Shown here: one piece after another, positions 43,172 to 51,409 of the stretch
How positions within the stretch are numbered: position 1 is the stretch's first letter
How the letters are laid out: every line of letters starts with the position of its first letter
From: Mycolicibacterium elephantis DSM 44368
Lineage (GTDB): Bacteria > Actinomycetota > Actinomycetes > Mycobacteriales > Mycobacteriaceae
DNA length: 64,000 nt
NCBI RefSeq assembly: GCF_004014805.1
Contig: NZ_ATDN01000034.1
Span: 62,001 to 126,000, forward strand
Reading direction: 5' to 3'
Made by a program: the position numbers and the translations under genes
Notes under the pieces: model-generated
What the model was told of the DNA's origin: nothing
The model's input: the letters and a program-made list of their open reading frames with translations, nothing else
Database searches by the model: none

Positions 43172-43335
43172 GGTCGAGGCTCGCGCAACCGCACAGTGGC
43201 GCGGTGTCGGGCTCGCCCCGATCCGTGATATTCGTCAAATGTCCTGATAGACAAGGCAATTCCGGCTAGCCGGTCCGCAACATCCAACTCCGAGCTGCCA
43301 CGTTGGGTGTCGGGGCCGGCTGTGATGATGCGGAT

Positions 43336-44604
43336 ATGTCTTCGACCGCATCCGTTGCCGACGCTGAATTGACGCCATGTCAGCGTCTCGATGCGTTGTT
43401 CGAGGAGTTGGCGGAGTTGACCGGCCAACGCAACGCCATCGATGGGCGCATTGTCGAGATCATCGCCGAGATAGACCGCGACGGGCTGGCGGGTTCTACC
43501 GGGGTACGATCGCTGCCCGCGTTGGTGGCCTGGAAGATCGGGGCGTCGCAGAAGAACGCCACCACCATCGCCACCGTGGCCCACCGCCTGGCGGAATTTC
43601 CCCGCTGCGCGCAAAGCCTGCGTGAGGGCCGGGTATCGCTGGATCAGATCGGAGTGATCGCCCAACACGCCGCCACCGGCTCCGATGACCACTATGCGCA
43701 GCTGATCGAAAACGCCACGGTCAACCAGCTGCGCACCGCGGTCAAACTCGAACCCCGCCCGGAACCCGAACCCGAACCCGAGGCGCCGCCCGAACCGGCG
43801 TGCACGATCAACAAGACCACCGGCGCCGACGGGTCCTGTTGCTACCGAATCACGCTCACCTCAATCGAGGCCGCCAAATTCGACGCCGCCCTGCAGTCTC
43901 ATCACGACGCGCTCTTCAATGCGTGGAAGGCCGACCACCCCGCCGACACGACACCAGCGCCGGCACAGCGCCCGCCGATGCCCACGCTCAGCGATGCGTT
44001 CCTACAGCTGGTCGCCGATAGCTGGGACGCCGAGGCCACCCGCCGCCCGCACAGCCAGCACACCACCGTGGTGGTGCACGTCGATGTCAAAGACCGCGTC
44101 GGCGCGCTGCACCTGGGCCCGCTGCTCTCTGATGCCGACCGCCAATACCTGACCTGTGATGCCACCTGTGAGGTGTGGTTTGAACGCGACGGCCAACTCA
44201 TCGGCGCCGGGCGAACCACCCGCCAGATAAACCGCCGGCTGCGCCGCGCGCTGCAGCACCGCCACCCCACCTGCGCGGTACCGGGGTGCGGCGCAACCCG
44301 CGGGCTACATGCTCACCACATCATCCACTGGGAAGACGGCGGAACCACCGAACTCGACAACCTGGTGCTGGTATGCCCTTACCACCGCCGACTGCACCAC
44401 CGCGGCCTCATCACCATCACGGGGCCCGCCGATCGGCTCACCGTCACCGACAGCGCCGGGCGCATCCTCACCAACAGCTCTCTGGCGCGCCCGCCCACCA
44501 CACCACCACCCGCGGTACCACCCTGCAACGGACCCACCGGCGAACGCGCCCAATGGTGGTGGTACGACCCGTTCCAACCGCAACCACCACCAGCGCTCAA
44601 TTAG
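43336..44604 (+). CDS. DUF222 and HNH endonuclease domain protein (13E12 repeat family type)
   Basis: A 422-residue protein. The N-terminal DUF222 domain spans about residues 10-260 (LTPCQRLDALFEELAELTGQ, GRVSLDQIGVIAQHAA), interrupted by a Pro-Glu linker (EPRPEPEPEPEAPPEP). The C-terminal HNH nuclease motif lies near residues 310-350 (CAVPGCGATRGLHAHHIIHWEDGG, then LVLVCPYHRRLHH), with zinc-type cysteines. Such genes occur in many dispersed copies in mycobacteria (REP13E12 in M. tuberculosis) and behave like mobile or decaying elements; their function is not established. The start at ATG 43336 is chosen over 43303. It stands alone after the trp-lgt operon and looks like an insertion. Confidence 0.9.
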   Translation: MSSTASVADAELTPCQRLDALFEELAELTGQRNAIDGRIVEIIAEIDRDGLAGSTGVRSLPALVAWKIGASQKNATTIATVAHRLAEFPRCAQSLREGRVSLDQIGVIAQHAATGSDDHYAQLIENATVNQLRTAVKLEPRPEPEPEPEAPPEPACTINKTTGADGSCCYRITLTSIEAAKFDAALQSHHDALFNAWKADHPADTTPAPAQRPPMPTLSDAFLQLVADSWDAEATRRPHSQHTTVVVHVDVKDRVGALHLGPLLSDADRQYLTCDATCEVWFERDGQLIGAGRTTRQINRRLRRALQHRHPTCAVPGCGATRGLHAHHIIHWEDGGTTELDNLVLVCPYHRRLHHRGLITITGPADRLTVTDSAGRILTNSSLARPPTTPPPAVPPCNGPTGERAQWWWYDPFQPQPPPALN

Positions 44605-44643
44605 CCCATCCGCCGCATCGGGCAGTCGGCCCAGCGGGTATGT

Positions 44644-46101
44644 CTAACCGGCGCGGGTGATGTGGAAGTCGCGGTCGTCGGGCTGTCTCAGCATCGCGGC
44701 CATCGTCTTTCGATCGTATGGCCAAAGATCGACGTTTCCTTCGTCGGTGAGATACCACGAGTTACAACCGGTATGCCACACCGTCGGGCCGAGCGCCGCG
44801 GCGACGTCGTCGTTGAATTTCGTGGTCGCTTCCTCGGTGACTTCGACGGTGTCGATGTCGCCGTCACGGAATCGCCGCAGCCACTTGGCGATATAGCGTG
44901 CGGTCAGCTCCGCGGAGTACTGCAGCGAGATCGAGCCCGTCGGCGAGTTTGGGCCGAGAACAGTGAAGAAGTTCGGAAACCCGGGGATCGCCGTCATACG
45001 ATAGGCGCGTGGGCCTTTCGCCCATGCATCGTCGATGGACACGCCGTCGCGGCCCCGCAAGTTCATCGGGCGCATGTAGTGGTGCGCGTGAAAGCCGGTG
45101 GCCAGTACCAGCACATCCAGGTCGACGATCGCACCGTCGGCAGTCCGCACACCCCCGGGCGTGACCGCTTCGATCGGCGCCGTGACCAACCGAGCGTTGG
45201 GGGCCCGCAATGCGCGGTAGTACGAACCCGAAACCACCTGACGCTTGCACAGCGGCTGGTAGTCCGGTGTGAGGCTGCGTCGCAAGCCGGCGTCGCGAAC
45301 CTGAAAGCGCAACGACCACCGCGCATATGCCTGCACAAGCCGGCGCCGCCAACTCGGTCGTGTGGTGACATCGGCCAGGATTCCCGACCCCACCAACAGC
45401 ACCCCGTACAACATCCGGTGCATGCGCGGCCTCGCGCGCAGCAGCCTGCCGACCAGCTCGGCCTGTCGCGCGTTGGTGGGAACCCACATCACCCACTGCG
45501 GGGTCCGCACGAAATGCGTGATCTCCGAAACCTTTGGCTGCAACGCCGAAACGATCTGCACCCCCGTGGAACCGTTGCCGATCACGCCCACACGCCGCCT
45601 GCGGACCTCGACGTTGTCATCCCACCGGGCGGTGTGCATCACCGCCCCGTCGAAGGAATCCAATCCCGGAATCGGCGGCGTGAACGGATGATGCAGCACA
45701 CCCGTCGCGGCGATCACGAAGTCGGCTTCCAGACGTCCGCCATCGGCCGTGCCGATTTGCCAACCCGCAGCGGTGAACTCCGCTGAAACCACCTCCGAGT
45801 TCAACCTGACACACCGGTCGAGTCCGAACCGGTCGACGACGTCGCGCAAGTACTGCTGGATCTCGGCACGCGAGGCGAATATCGACGACCAGTCCGGCTT
45901 GGGGGCGAACGAGAACTGGTACAGCTGCGACGGCACGTCGCACGTCAGACCGGGGTAGCGGTTCCAGTGCCAAACGCCTCCGACGTCGGCGCCCTTTTCC
46001 AAGATGGTCAGCCGATGAAAACCTGCCCGCTGCAGCGTCACTGCCGCCGCGATACCAGCGACGCCGGCGCCGATGATGACGATCCTCGGTTCCCGGCTCA
46101 T
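44644..46101 (-). CDS. Flavin-containing (Baeyer-Villiger type) monooxygenase
   Basis: A 485-residue class B flavoprotein with the FAD site IVIIGAGVAGIAAAVTL (about residues 6-22), DVGGVWHWNRYPGLTCDVPSQLYQF typical of Baeyer-Villiger enzymes, and a fingerprint-like FDGAVMHTARWDD (usual F-x-G-x-x-x-H-T-x-x-W-[PD]). The NADPH site is VGVIGNGSTGVQI near residue 180. It should oxidise ketones or related compounds with oxygen and NADPH; the substrate is not predictable. It is monocistronic, convergent with the DUF222-HNH gene and divergent from the TM2 gene. Confidence 0.92.
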   Translation of the reverse strand: MSREPRIVIIGAGVAGIAAAVTLQRAGFHRLTILEKGADVGGVWHWNRYPGLTCDVPSQLYQFSFAPKPDWSSIFASRAEIQQYLRDVVDRFGLDRCVRLNSEVVSAEFTAAGWQIGTADGGRLEADFVIAATGVLHHPFTPPIPGLDSFDGAVMHTARWDDNVEVRRRRVGVIGNGSTGVQIVSALQPKVSEITHFVRTPQWVMWVPTNARQAELVGRLLRARPRMHRMLYGVLLVGSGILADVTTRPSWRRRLVQAYARWSLRFQVRDAGLRRSLTPDYQPLCKRQVVSGSYYRALRAPNARLVTAPIEAVTPGGVRTADGAIVDLDVLVLATGFHAHHYMRPMNLRGRDGVSIDDAWAKGPRAYRMTAIPGFPNFFTVLGPNSPTGSISLQYSAELTARYIAKWLRRFRDGDIDTVEVTEEATTKFNDDVAAALGPTVWHTGCNSWYLTDEGNVDLWPYDRKTMAAMLRQPDDRDFHITRAG

Positions 46102-46179
46102 GGCTGCGGCTTGCTTTCCGATTGAAGAGGTGGGTTTTCCTTACTTACTGGCCCGGTCGGATTCTGGCATGCTGGCCTT

Positions 46180-46578
46180 ATGACTGAGCCGCAGTTCGGT
46201 GGCAACGAGCACTCCACCCCGCCTCCGCCACCACAGCAGCCGTATCCGCAACCTGGTCAGTACGGCCCGCCGCCAGGCGCTTATCCGCCGGTCTACACCG
46301 ATCCGGCCGCGCCGTTCGGCCGCCATCCGCTGACCGGCGAGCCGCTTTCGGACAAATCCAAAGTGGTCGCGGGCCTGCTGCAGTTGATCGGCCTCGTCGG
46401 CATCGTCGGCATCGGCCGCATCTACCTCGGCTACACCGGACTGGGCATCGCCCAACTCGTCGTGGGGCTGGTCACCTGCGGTATCGGCGCGGTCGTCTGG
46501 GGCATCGTCGATGCCGTACTGATGCTGACCGACAAAGTGCGCGACCCCGAGGGGCGTCCGCTGCGCGATGGCACCTAG
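46180..46578 (+). CDS. TM2-domain membrane protein with a proline-rich N-terminus
   Basis: A 132-residue protein. Residues 1-50 are rich in Pro, Gln and Tyr (PPPPPQQPYPQPGQYGPPPG). A TM2 domain follows, made of two helices (about 62-82 and 88-110) around GRIYLGYTGLGIAQL, with a Gly-rich turn and a conserved acidic end. The function is unknown. The next gene starts 11 bases before its stop, so the pair is coupled, and M. tuberculosis has the same pair before pykA (from memory, Rv1615-Rv1616). Confidence 0.88.
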   Translation: MTEPQFGGNEHSTPPPPPQQPYPQPGQYGPPPGAYPPVYTDPAAPFGRHPLTGEPLSDKSKVVAGLLQLIGLVGIVGIGRIYLGYTGLGIAQLVVGLVTCGIGAVVWGIVDAVLMLTDKVRDPEGRPLRDGT

Positions 46579-46978
46579 CGCCCTCACCAGCCGAACAGGG
46601 CTCTACACAGCGCTCGGAGCGGGCGCGGCGACGGTGGGTGCGCTCGCCTACATCGGCCTGGCTGACCCGCACCGGCCCGGCTTCTTCTTTCCCGCCTGCC
46701 CGTTCAAGGCCCTGACCGGCCTTGACTGCCCCGGGTGCGGCGGTCTGCGCATGCTGCACGACCTGCTACACGGTGATCTGGCCGCAGCCGTCGTCGACAA
46801 CCTCTACCTGCTCGTCGGGCTGCCCCTGTTGCTGGTCTGGGCACTCATGCGATGGCGGACGAACCGACCTGTGTGGAACATCACCGTCGTCGCCGTCATC
46901 ATCGTCACGGCCGTGACGTGGGCCGTGGTGCGCAACCTGCCCGGCTTCCCGCTGGTCCCGACCATCCTCGACGGTTAA
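46568..46978 (+). CDS. DUF2752 family membrane protein
   Basis: A 136-residue protein with the family signature FFFPACPFKALTGLDCPGCGGLRMLHDLLHGD (cysteines at about residues 43, 53 and 56), preceded by one hydrophobic segment (about 12-32) and followed by two more (about 72-92 and 98-118). The function is unknown; the CPxxx..CPxCG cysteines suggest metal or redox chemistry at the membrane face. It overlaps the TM2 gene by 11 bases. Confidence 0.9.
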   Translation: MAPSALTSRTGLYTALGAGAATVGALAYIGLADPHRPGFFFPACPFKALTGLDCPGCGGLRMLHDLLHGDLAAAVVDNLYLLVGLPLLLVWALMRWRTNRPVWNITVVAVIIVTAVTWAVVRNLPGFPLVPTILDG

Positions 46979-47078
46979 CCACGCAACCCGAAAAACACAC
47001 GCGCAGTGCGCATTCGCTCACCGGCGGCGGTCGCGGCAGGCTCATGGCGGCGACTCGGCATCTGAATCGATCAACGAC

Positions 47079-47092
47079 TATGCTGAGAGGTC
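47079..47092 (+). promoter_or_regulatory. Possible near-leaderless pyk promoter
   Basis: TATGCT (47079-47084) fits TANNNT and is followed by 8 bases and GTG 47093. The rest of the 114-base gap holds a short palindrome, GCGCA-G-TGCGC (47001-47011), of unknown meaning. Confidence 0.4.
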
Positions 47093-48511
47093 GTGAGTAG
47101 ACGCGGGAAGATCGTCTGTACGTTGGGGCCGGCCGCCGCGACTGACGAAACCGTCAGGGCGCTGGTCGACGCCGGCATGGACGTTGCACGGCTGAACTTC
47201 AGCCACGGCGGCTACCCCGATCACGAAGCCACCTACAAGCGCGTCCGCGCCGCTTCCGACGCATCCGGTCGCGCCGTCGGCATCCTCGCCGATCTGCAGG
47301 GACCCAAGATCCGGCTGGGCCGGTTCGCCGCAGGGCCGACCTACTGGGCGACCGGCGACATCGTGCGCATCACCATCGACGACCTGGACGGCACGCACGA
47401 CCGGGTGTCGACCACCTACAAGCGGTTGGCCCAGGACGCCAAGCCCGGCGACCGGGTTCTGGTCGACGACGGCAATATCGGCCTCGTGGTGGACAGCATC
47501 GACGGCAACGACGTGGTGTGCATCGTCACCGAAGGCGGTCCGGTCAGCAACAACAAGGGCATGTCGATGCCGGGGATGAACGTGACGGCACCCGCGCTGT
47601 CCGAAAAGGACGTCGAGGATCTGGAGTTCGCGTTGCGCCTCGGCGTCGACCTCGTGGCGCTGTCGTTCGTTCGCTCGCCGGCCGACATCGAGGTCGTGCA
47701 CGAGGTGATGGACCGCGTCGGCAGGCGCGTCCCCGTCATCGCCAAACTGGAGAAGCCCGAAGCCATCGACAACCTCGAGGCGATCGTGCTGGCGTTCGAC
47801 GGGATCATGGTCGCGCGTGGCGACCTCGGCGTGGAGCTGCCACTCGAAGAGGTCCCACTGGTCCAAAAGCGTGCCATCCAAATGGCAAGGGAGAACGCCA
47901 AACCCGTCATCGTCGCGACCCAGATGCTGGAGTCGATGATCGAAAACTCCCGACCCACACGGGCAGAAGCATCCGATGTCGCCAACGCGGTGCTCGACGG
48001 TACCGACGCCGTGATGCTCTCCGGCGAGACCTCGGTGGGCAAGTACCCGCTGGAGGCGGTCAAGACGATGGCCCGCATCATCTCCGCGGTCGAGGAGAAC
48101 TCGGTGGCCGCGCCGCCGCTGACCCACGTGCCGCGGACCAAGCGGGGCGTCATCTCGTATGCCGCCCGCGACATCGGGGAGCGACTCGACGCCAAGGCGC
48201 TGGTGGCCTACACCCAGTCCGGCGACACCGTGCGCAGGCTGGCCCGGCTGCACACGCCGCTGCCGCTGCTCGCGTTCACCTCGCTGCCCGAGATCCGCAG
48301 CCAGCTGGCTTTGACCTGGGGCACTGAGACATTCATCGTGCCGCACATCCAGACCACCGACGGCATGATCCAGCACGTGGACAAATCGCTGCTCGAGCTG
48401 GGGCGCTACAAGCGCGGCGACCTGATCATCATCGTGGCGGGCGCCCCGCCGGGCACCGTGGGGTCCACCAACATGATCCACGTGCATCGCATCGGCGAGG
48501 AGGACGTATAA
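47093..48511 (+). CDS. pyk: Pyruvate kinase
   Basis: Glycolytic enzyme making pyruvate and ATP from phosphoenolpyruvate. The 472-residue protein has RRGKIVCTLGPA, LNFSHG, LADLQGPKIRLG, the catalytic lysine region VIAKLEKPEAIDN, the metal-binding MVARGDLGVELP and TQMLESM. A B domain follows LQGPKIR, and the C-terminal allosteric domain is complete. GTG 47093 is the only suitable start. tesB follows after 8 bases. Confidence 0.97.
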   Translation: MSRRGKIVCTLGPAAATDETVRALVDAGMDVARLNFSHGGYPDHEATYKRVRAASDASGRAVGILADLQGPKIRLGRFAAGPTYWATGDIVRITIDDLDGTHDRVSTTYKRLAQDAKPGDRVLVDDGNIGLVVDSIDGNDVVCIVTEGGPVSNNKGMSMPGMNVTAPALSEKDVEDLEFALRLGVDLVALSFVRSPADIEVVHEVMDRVGRRVPVIAKLEKPEAIDNLEAIVLAFDGIMVARGDLGVELPLEEVPLVQKRAIQMARENAKPVIVATQMLESMIENSRPTRAEASDVANAVLDGTDAVMLSGETSVGKYPLEAVKTMARIISAVEENSVAAPPLTHVPRTKRGVISYAARDIGERLDAKALVAYTQSGDTVRRLARLHTPLPLLAFTSLPEIRSQLALTWGTETFIVPHIQTTDGMIQHVDKSLLELGRYKRGDLIIIVAGAPPGTVGSTNMIHVHRIGEEDV

Positions 48512-48519
48512 ACAGGCCC

Positions 48520-49422
48520 GTGCCTTCCGACGAGCGGCCCGAGCGATCAGCAGCCAACTCCGCAGACTTCGACGAACTGCTGGCGATTCTGGACCTGAAG
48601 CAGGTCGACGACGACGTCTACGTCGGCTCGCACCCGAGCAAGAACCCGGTACGCACCTTCGGTGGTCAGATGATGGCGCAGTCGTTCATGGCCGCCAGCC
48701 GGAGCCTGAGCCATCCGAACCCGCCGAGCGCGCTGTCGGTGCACTTCATCGCTGGTGGCGACCCGGACAAGGACCTCGAGTTCCACGTCGTGCGCTTGCG
48801 CGATGAGCGCCGGTTCGCCAACCGCCGCGTCGACGTCATGCAGGACGGTCAGTTGCTGACCACGGCGATGGTGTCCTATCTGTCCGGCGGCCGCAGCCTC
48901 GAGCACGGCATCGCACCGCCCGACCTGCCCGACCCGATGTCGGTGCCGCCGGTCGACGATCTGCTCCGCGGCTATGAGGACGTGGTGCCGCATTTCGTCA
49001 ACGCGCTGCGGCCGATCGACTGGCGCTACACCAACGACCCCACCTGGGTGATGCGCAAGAAGGGGGAGAAGCTGCCGCACAACCGGGTCTGGATGAAGGC
49101 GCTGGGCCAGATGCCCGACGACCCCGTCGTGCATGCCGCGGCATTGGTGTACTCGTCGGACACCACGGTCCTCGACTCGATCATCACGACCCATGGGCTC
49201 TCGTGGGGGTTCGACCGCATCTTCGCGGTCACCACCAACCATTCGGTGTGGTTTCACCGGCCGGTGCGGTTCGACGACTGGGTGCTGTATTCGACGTCGT
49301 CGCCGGTGGCCGCCGACTCGCGCGGCCTGGGGACCGGGCACTTCTTCGACCCGTCGGGTCAGCTGGTGGCGACCGTGGTGCAGGAAGGCATCGTCAAGTA
49401 CTTCCCGGGAGCCAACCGCTAG
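48520..49422 (+). CDS. tesB: Acyl-CoA thioesterase II TesB
   Basis: Double hot-dog fold thioesterase hydrolysing medium and long acyl-CoA. The 300-residue protein has RTFGGQMMAQSFMAA in the first hot dog. The second hot dog holds the catalytic residues: Asp in LVYSSDTTVLDS, the VTTNHSVWFHRPVRFDDWVLY strand and Gln in ATVVQEG. The GTG start is 8 bases after the pyk stop, so co-transcription is likely. The TAG stop shares CTAG (49419-49422) with the opposing DUF4190 gene. Confidence 0.94.
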   Translation: MPSDERPERSAANSADFDELLAILDLKQVDDDVYVGSHPSKNPVRTFGGQMMAQSFMAASRSLSHPNPPSALSVHFIAGGDPDKDLEFHVVRLRDERRFANRRVDVMQDGQLLTTAMVSYLSGGRSLEHGIAPPDLPDPMSVPPVDDLLRGYEDVVPHFVNALRPIDWRYTNDPTWVMRKKGEKLPHNRVWMKALGQMPDDPVVHAAALVYSSDTTVLDSIITTHGLSWGFDRIFAVTTNHSVWFHRPVRFDDWVLYSTSSPVAADSRGLGTGHFFDPSGQLVATVVQEGIVKYFPGANR

Positions 49423-49928
49423 CGGGTCGGTTCCATCGAGAACTGGTCTTCGACGCGTTGCTGGAACTCGTCGGCGCACTGTTCGAGCGCCACCTGGTCG
49501 TTACCCGCCCGCGACACGCAGTCCAGATAGTCGGTGCCGCCGGCGCGGTCGAAGCCCCACACCAGAAGCGCGATCGCCGCGATCGCCTCGATGATGCTGA
49601 CGATCCCCAGCACGATGCCCGCTACGGCCATACCGCCGTTGGTCGCCTCGCCGCGCTTGGCCCTGCCCCAGCCGAGGAAACCGAAGATGATCGCGACGAC
49701 ACCGAGCACGACGCCGAAGATGACCGAGGCCAGCGCGACGATCGCGATCACCAGGGCGGCGATGCCGAAGCCGTTCTTGGGTCCGGTCGGCGGCGGCGCG
49801 TATCCGCCATAGGCGCCATAGGGCTGCGGCGGGGGAGGTGGATAGCTGCCGGGATACGGCCCGTACTGCGCAGGGCCGGGCGGTGGTTGAGCTGGGGGCG
49901 GCGTCTCGGGTTTCTCCGGCTCGCTCAT
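49419..49928 (-). CDS. DUF4190 membrane protein at the end of the cyd operon
   Basis: A 169-residue protein: Pro/Gly/Tyr-rich cytoplasmic N-terminus (about residues 1-50), two hydrophobic segments of DUF4190 (about 53-80 and 95-118) around GWGRAKRGEATNGG, then an extracytoplasmic helical tail with two cysteines (DYLDCVSRAGN and LEQCADEF). The function is unknown. The ATG overlaps the cydC stop (ATGA in the gene direction), so it is translated with the cytochrome bd assembly transporter. The longer open frame upstream lies inside cydC and is not used. Confidence 0.87.
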   Translation of the reverse strand: MSEPEKPETPPPAQPPPGPAQYGPYPGSYPPPPPQPYGAYGGYAPPPTGPKNGFGIAALVIAIVALASVIFGVVLGVVAIIFGFLGWGRAKRGEATNGGMAVAGIVLGIVSIIEAIAAIALLVWGFDRAGGTDYLDCVSRAGNDQVALEQCADEFQQRVEDQFSMEPTR

Positions 49929-51409
49929 ACCGACGAGGTTACCCCGGTGACGTCGAGGTTCAGGGTCTGACAGCGAACATGTTCGGGCAGATGGTGGGTG
50001 GCGACGACGACAGTGCGGTCCGCGCCGAACAGCTCGCCGGGGGTGAGCAGCGCGGTGAGAATTTGCTGGCCGTCTTCGGCATCGAGGTGCTCGGTGGGTT
50101 CGTCCAGCAGCACCGTCGGCGCCGGACAGATCAGCGCGCGCGCCAACAGAAGTCGCCTGCGCTGCCCGGCGGAGACCGCAGCCGCACCGCCGACGAGGAC
50201 CGTGGACAACCCGTCGGGCAGCGCCTCGAGCCACTCGCCAAGTCCGACGCGGTGCAGGGCATCTCGCAGTTCGTCATCGGTTGCGTCCCCGCGGGCGACC
50301 AACAGGTTGTCGCGCACCGTGGTGGCGAACAGGTGCGCGTCCTCGGCGAAGAATGCTGTCTCCGACGGGTTTTCGGCCATCGCCATGAGCAGCGTGGTCT
50401 TGCCCGAGCCGCTGGCGCCGAGCACCGCGAGCCGCGCCCCCGGTGCCAGTTCGATCGGGGTCGCCGGCGGGCGGACCCGCTCGGCGGGCGCGGTCAGTTC
50501 GCTGATCCGGCGGGCGGCGACGCGGGAGCGGGTGAGTTGCGTTGCGGCAGCGGGCAGTGCGGTCGTCGCCTCGAACGCCGACAGCGGAAGCAACATGAGG
50601 ATCGCCAGCGTCGTCGGGGCGACGGCATCCGCGAGCGCAATCGCGGCGACGACGGCGCCCAGCACGCTGAGCCCGATCGCCGCGGTCGGTGCGGCGGTGG
50701 CCATGGCGGCCGGAGCGGCCGCCCGGTCGGCCTCGCGGCCCCACTGCCGGTGCCTGCGGCCGGCTTCGGCGATGACATCGTCCAGACGGCCCCCGACGCG
50801 AAGCTCGGGAGCGTGCTCGAGCGCAAGCATCACCGCGACATCACGACCGGAATGATGCTGCGCGGCAACGGCTTCAGCGGCCGCCGCGGCACGCGCGGCG
50901 GTCCACGGCGCGACGACTCCCGCGACGAACAGGCAGATGGCCAGCACCGCGGCCGCCGCCGGGGAGATGACCGCGATCGCCGCGACCGAGATCGTCGAGA
51001 GCACCGCGGCCACGGCGATCGGCAGCACGGCGCGCACCAGCACATCGGCCAACTCGTCGACCGAGCCGCCGATACGGGCCACCAGCTCGCCGCTCGGCAG
51101 CCGCGACGCCGCCTCCGCGGGCGCGTCGGCCAGCCGGCGGAACAAGGCTTCGCGAACGTCTGCGGCCGACCGCAGGGCGGTGTCGTGGGATGCCAGGCGC
51201 TGGCAGTAACCGAGCACACCGCGGGAGATGCCCAGTGCGCGCACCGCGACCACAGCGACCGTCAGATCCAGCACGGGCGGCATCTGCCATGCCCGGGTGA
51301 TCAGCCACGCCGAGATCGCGGCCAGCGCCAGCGCGCTGCCCAGCGACAGCACCCCGAGCACGACCGCCAGTGACAGTCGCGCGAGCCGGGGCCGCAGCAG
51401 CTCAAGCAT
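49925..51409 (-). CDS. cydC: Thiol reductant ABC exporter subunit CydC
   Basis: Half-transporter that with CydD exports glutathione/cysteine-type thiols or handles haem for cytochrome bd assembly. The 494-residue protein has an N-terminal six-helix domain (from LARLSLAVVLGVLSLGSALAL) and a C-terminal ATPase with Walker A GASGSGKTT, signature VSAGQRRRLLLARAL and Walker B VLLDEPTEHLD. ATG 51409 is chosen because it overlaps the cydD stop by 8 bases and starts just before the first helix. Much of the upstream open frame belongs to cydD in another frame. Confidence 0.95.
   Translation of the reverse strand: MLELLRPRLARLSLAVVLGVLSLGSALALAAISAWLITRAWQMPPVLDLTVAVVAVRALGISRGVLGYCQRLASHDTALRSAADVREALFRRLADAPAEAASRLPSGELVARIGGSVDELADVLVRAVLPIAVAAVLSTISVAAIAVISPAAAAVLAICLFVAGVVAPWTAARAAAAAEAVAAQHHSGRDVAVMLALEHAPELRVGGRLDDVIAEAGRRHRQWGREADRAAAPAAMATAAPTAAIGLSVLGAVVAAIALADAVAPTTLAILMLLPLSAFEATTALPAAATQLTRSRVAARRISELTAPAERVRPPATPIELAPGARLAVLGASGSGKTTLLMAMAENPSETAFFAEDAHLFATTVRDNLLVARGDATDDELRDALHRVGLGEWLEALPDGLSTVLVGGAAAVSAGQRRRLLLARALICPAPTVLLDEPTEHLDAEDGQQILTALLTPGELFGADRTVVVATHHLPEHVRCQTLNLDVTGVTSSV

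Noticed and set aside
40722..43692. Three long minus-strand open frames opposite lgt and its tail
   Set aside because: They encode Ser/Ala- or Arg/Pro-rich low-complexity sequence that mirrors the GC-rich acidic repeats of lgt. No family, no start signal; they are shadows.
47001..47011. GCGCA-G-TGCGC palindrome before pyk
   Set aside because: Short GC palindromes are frequent by chance in this composition and it does not sit at the proposed promoter.
49929..50234. Extended N-terminus of the DUF4190 protein
   Set aside because: It runs through cydC in another frame and is Arg-rich; the ATG at 49928 overlapping the cydC stop fits the operon pattern.
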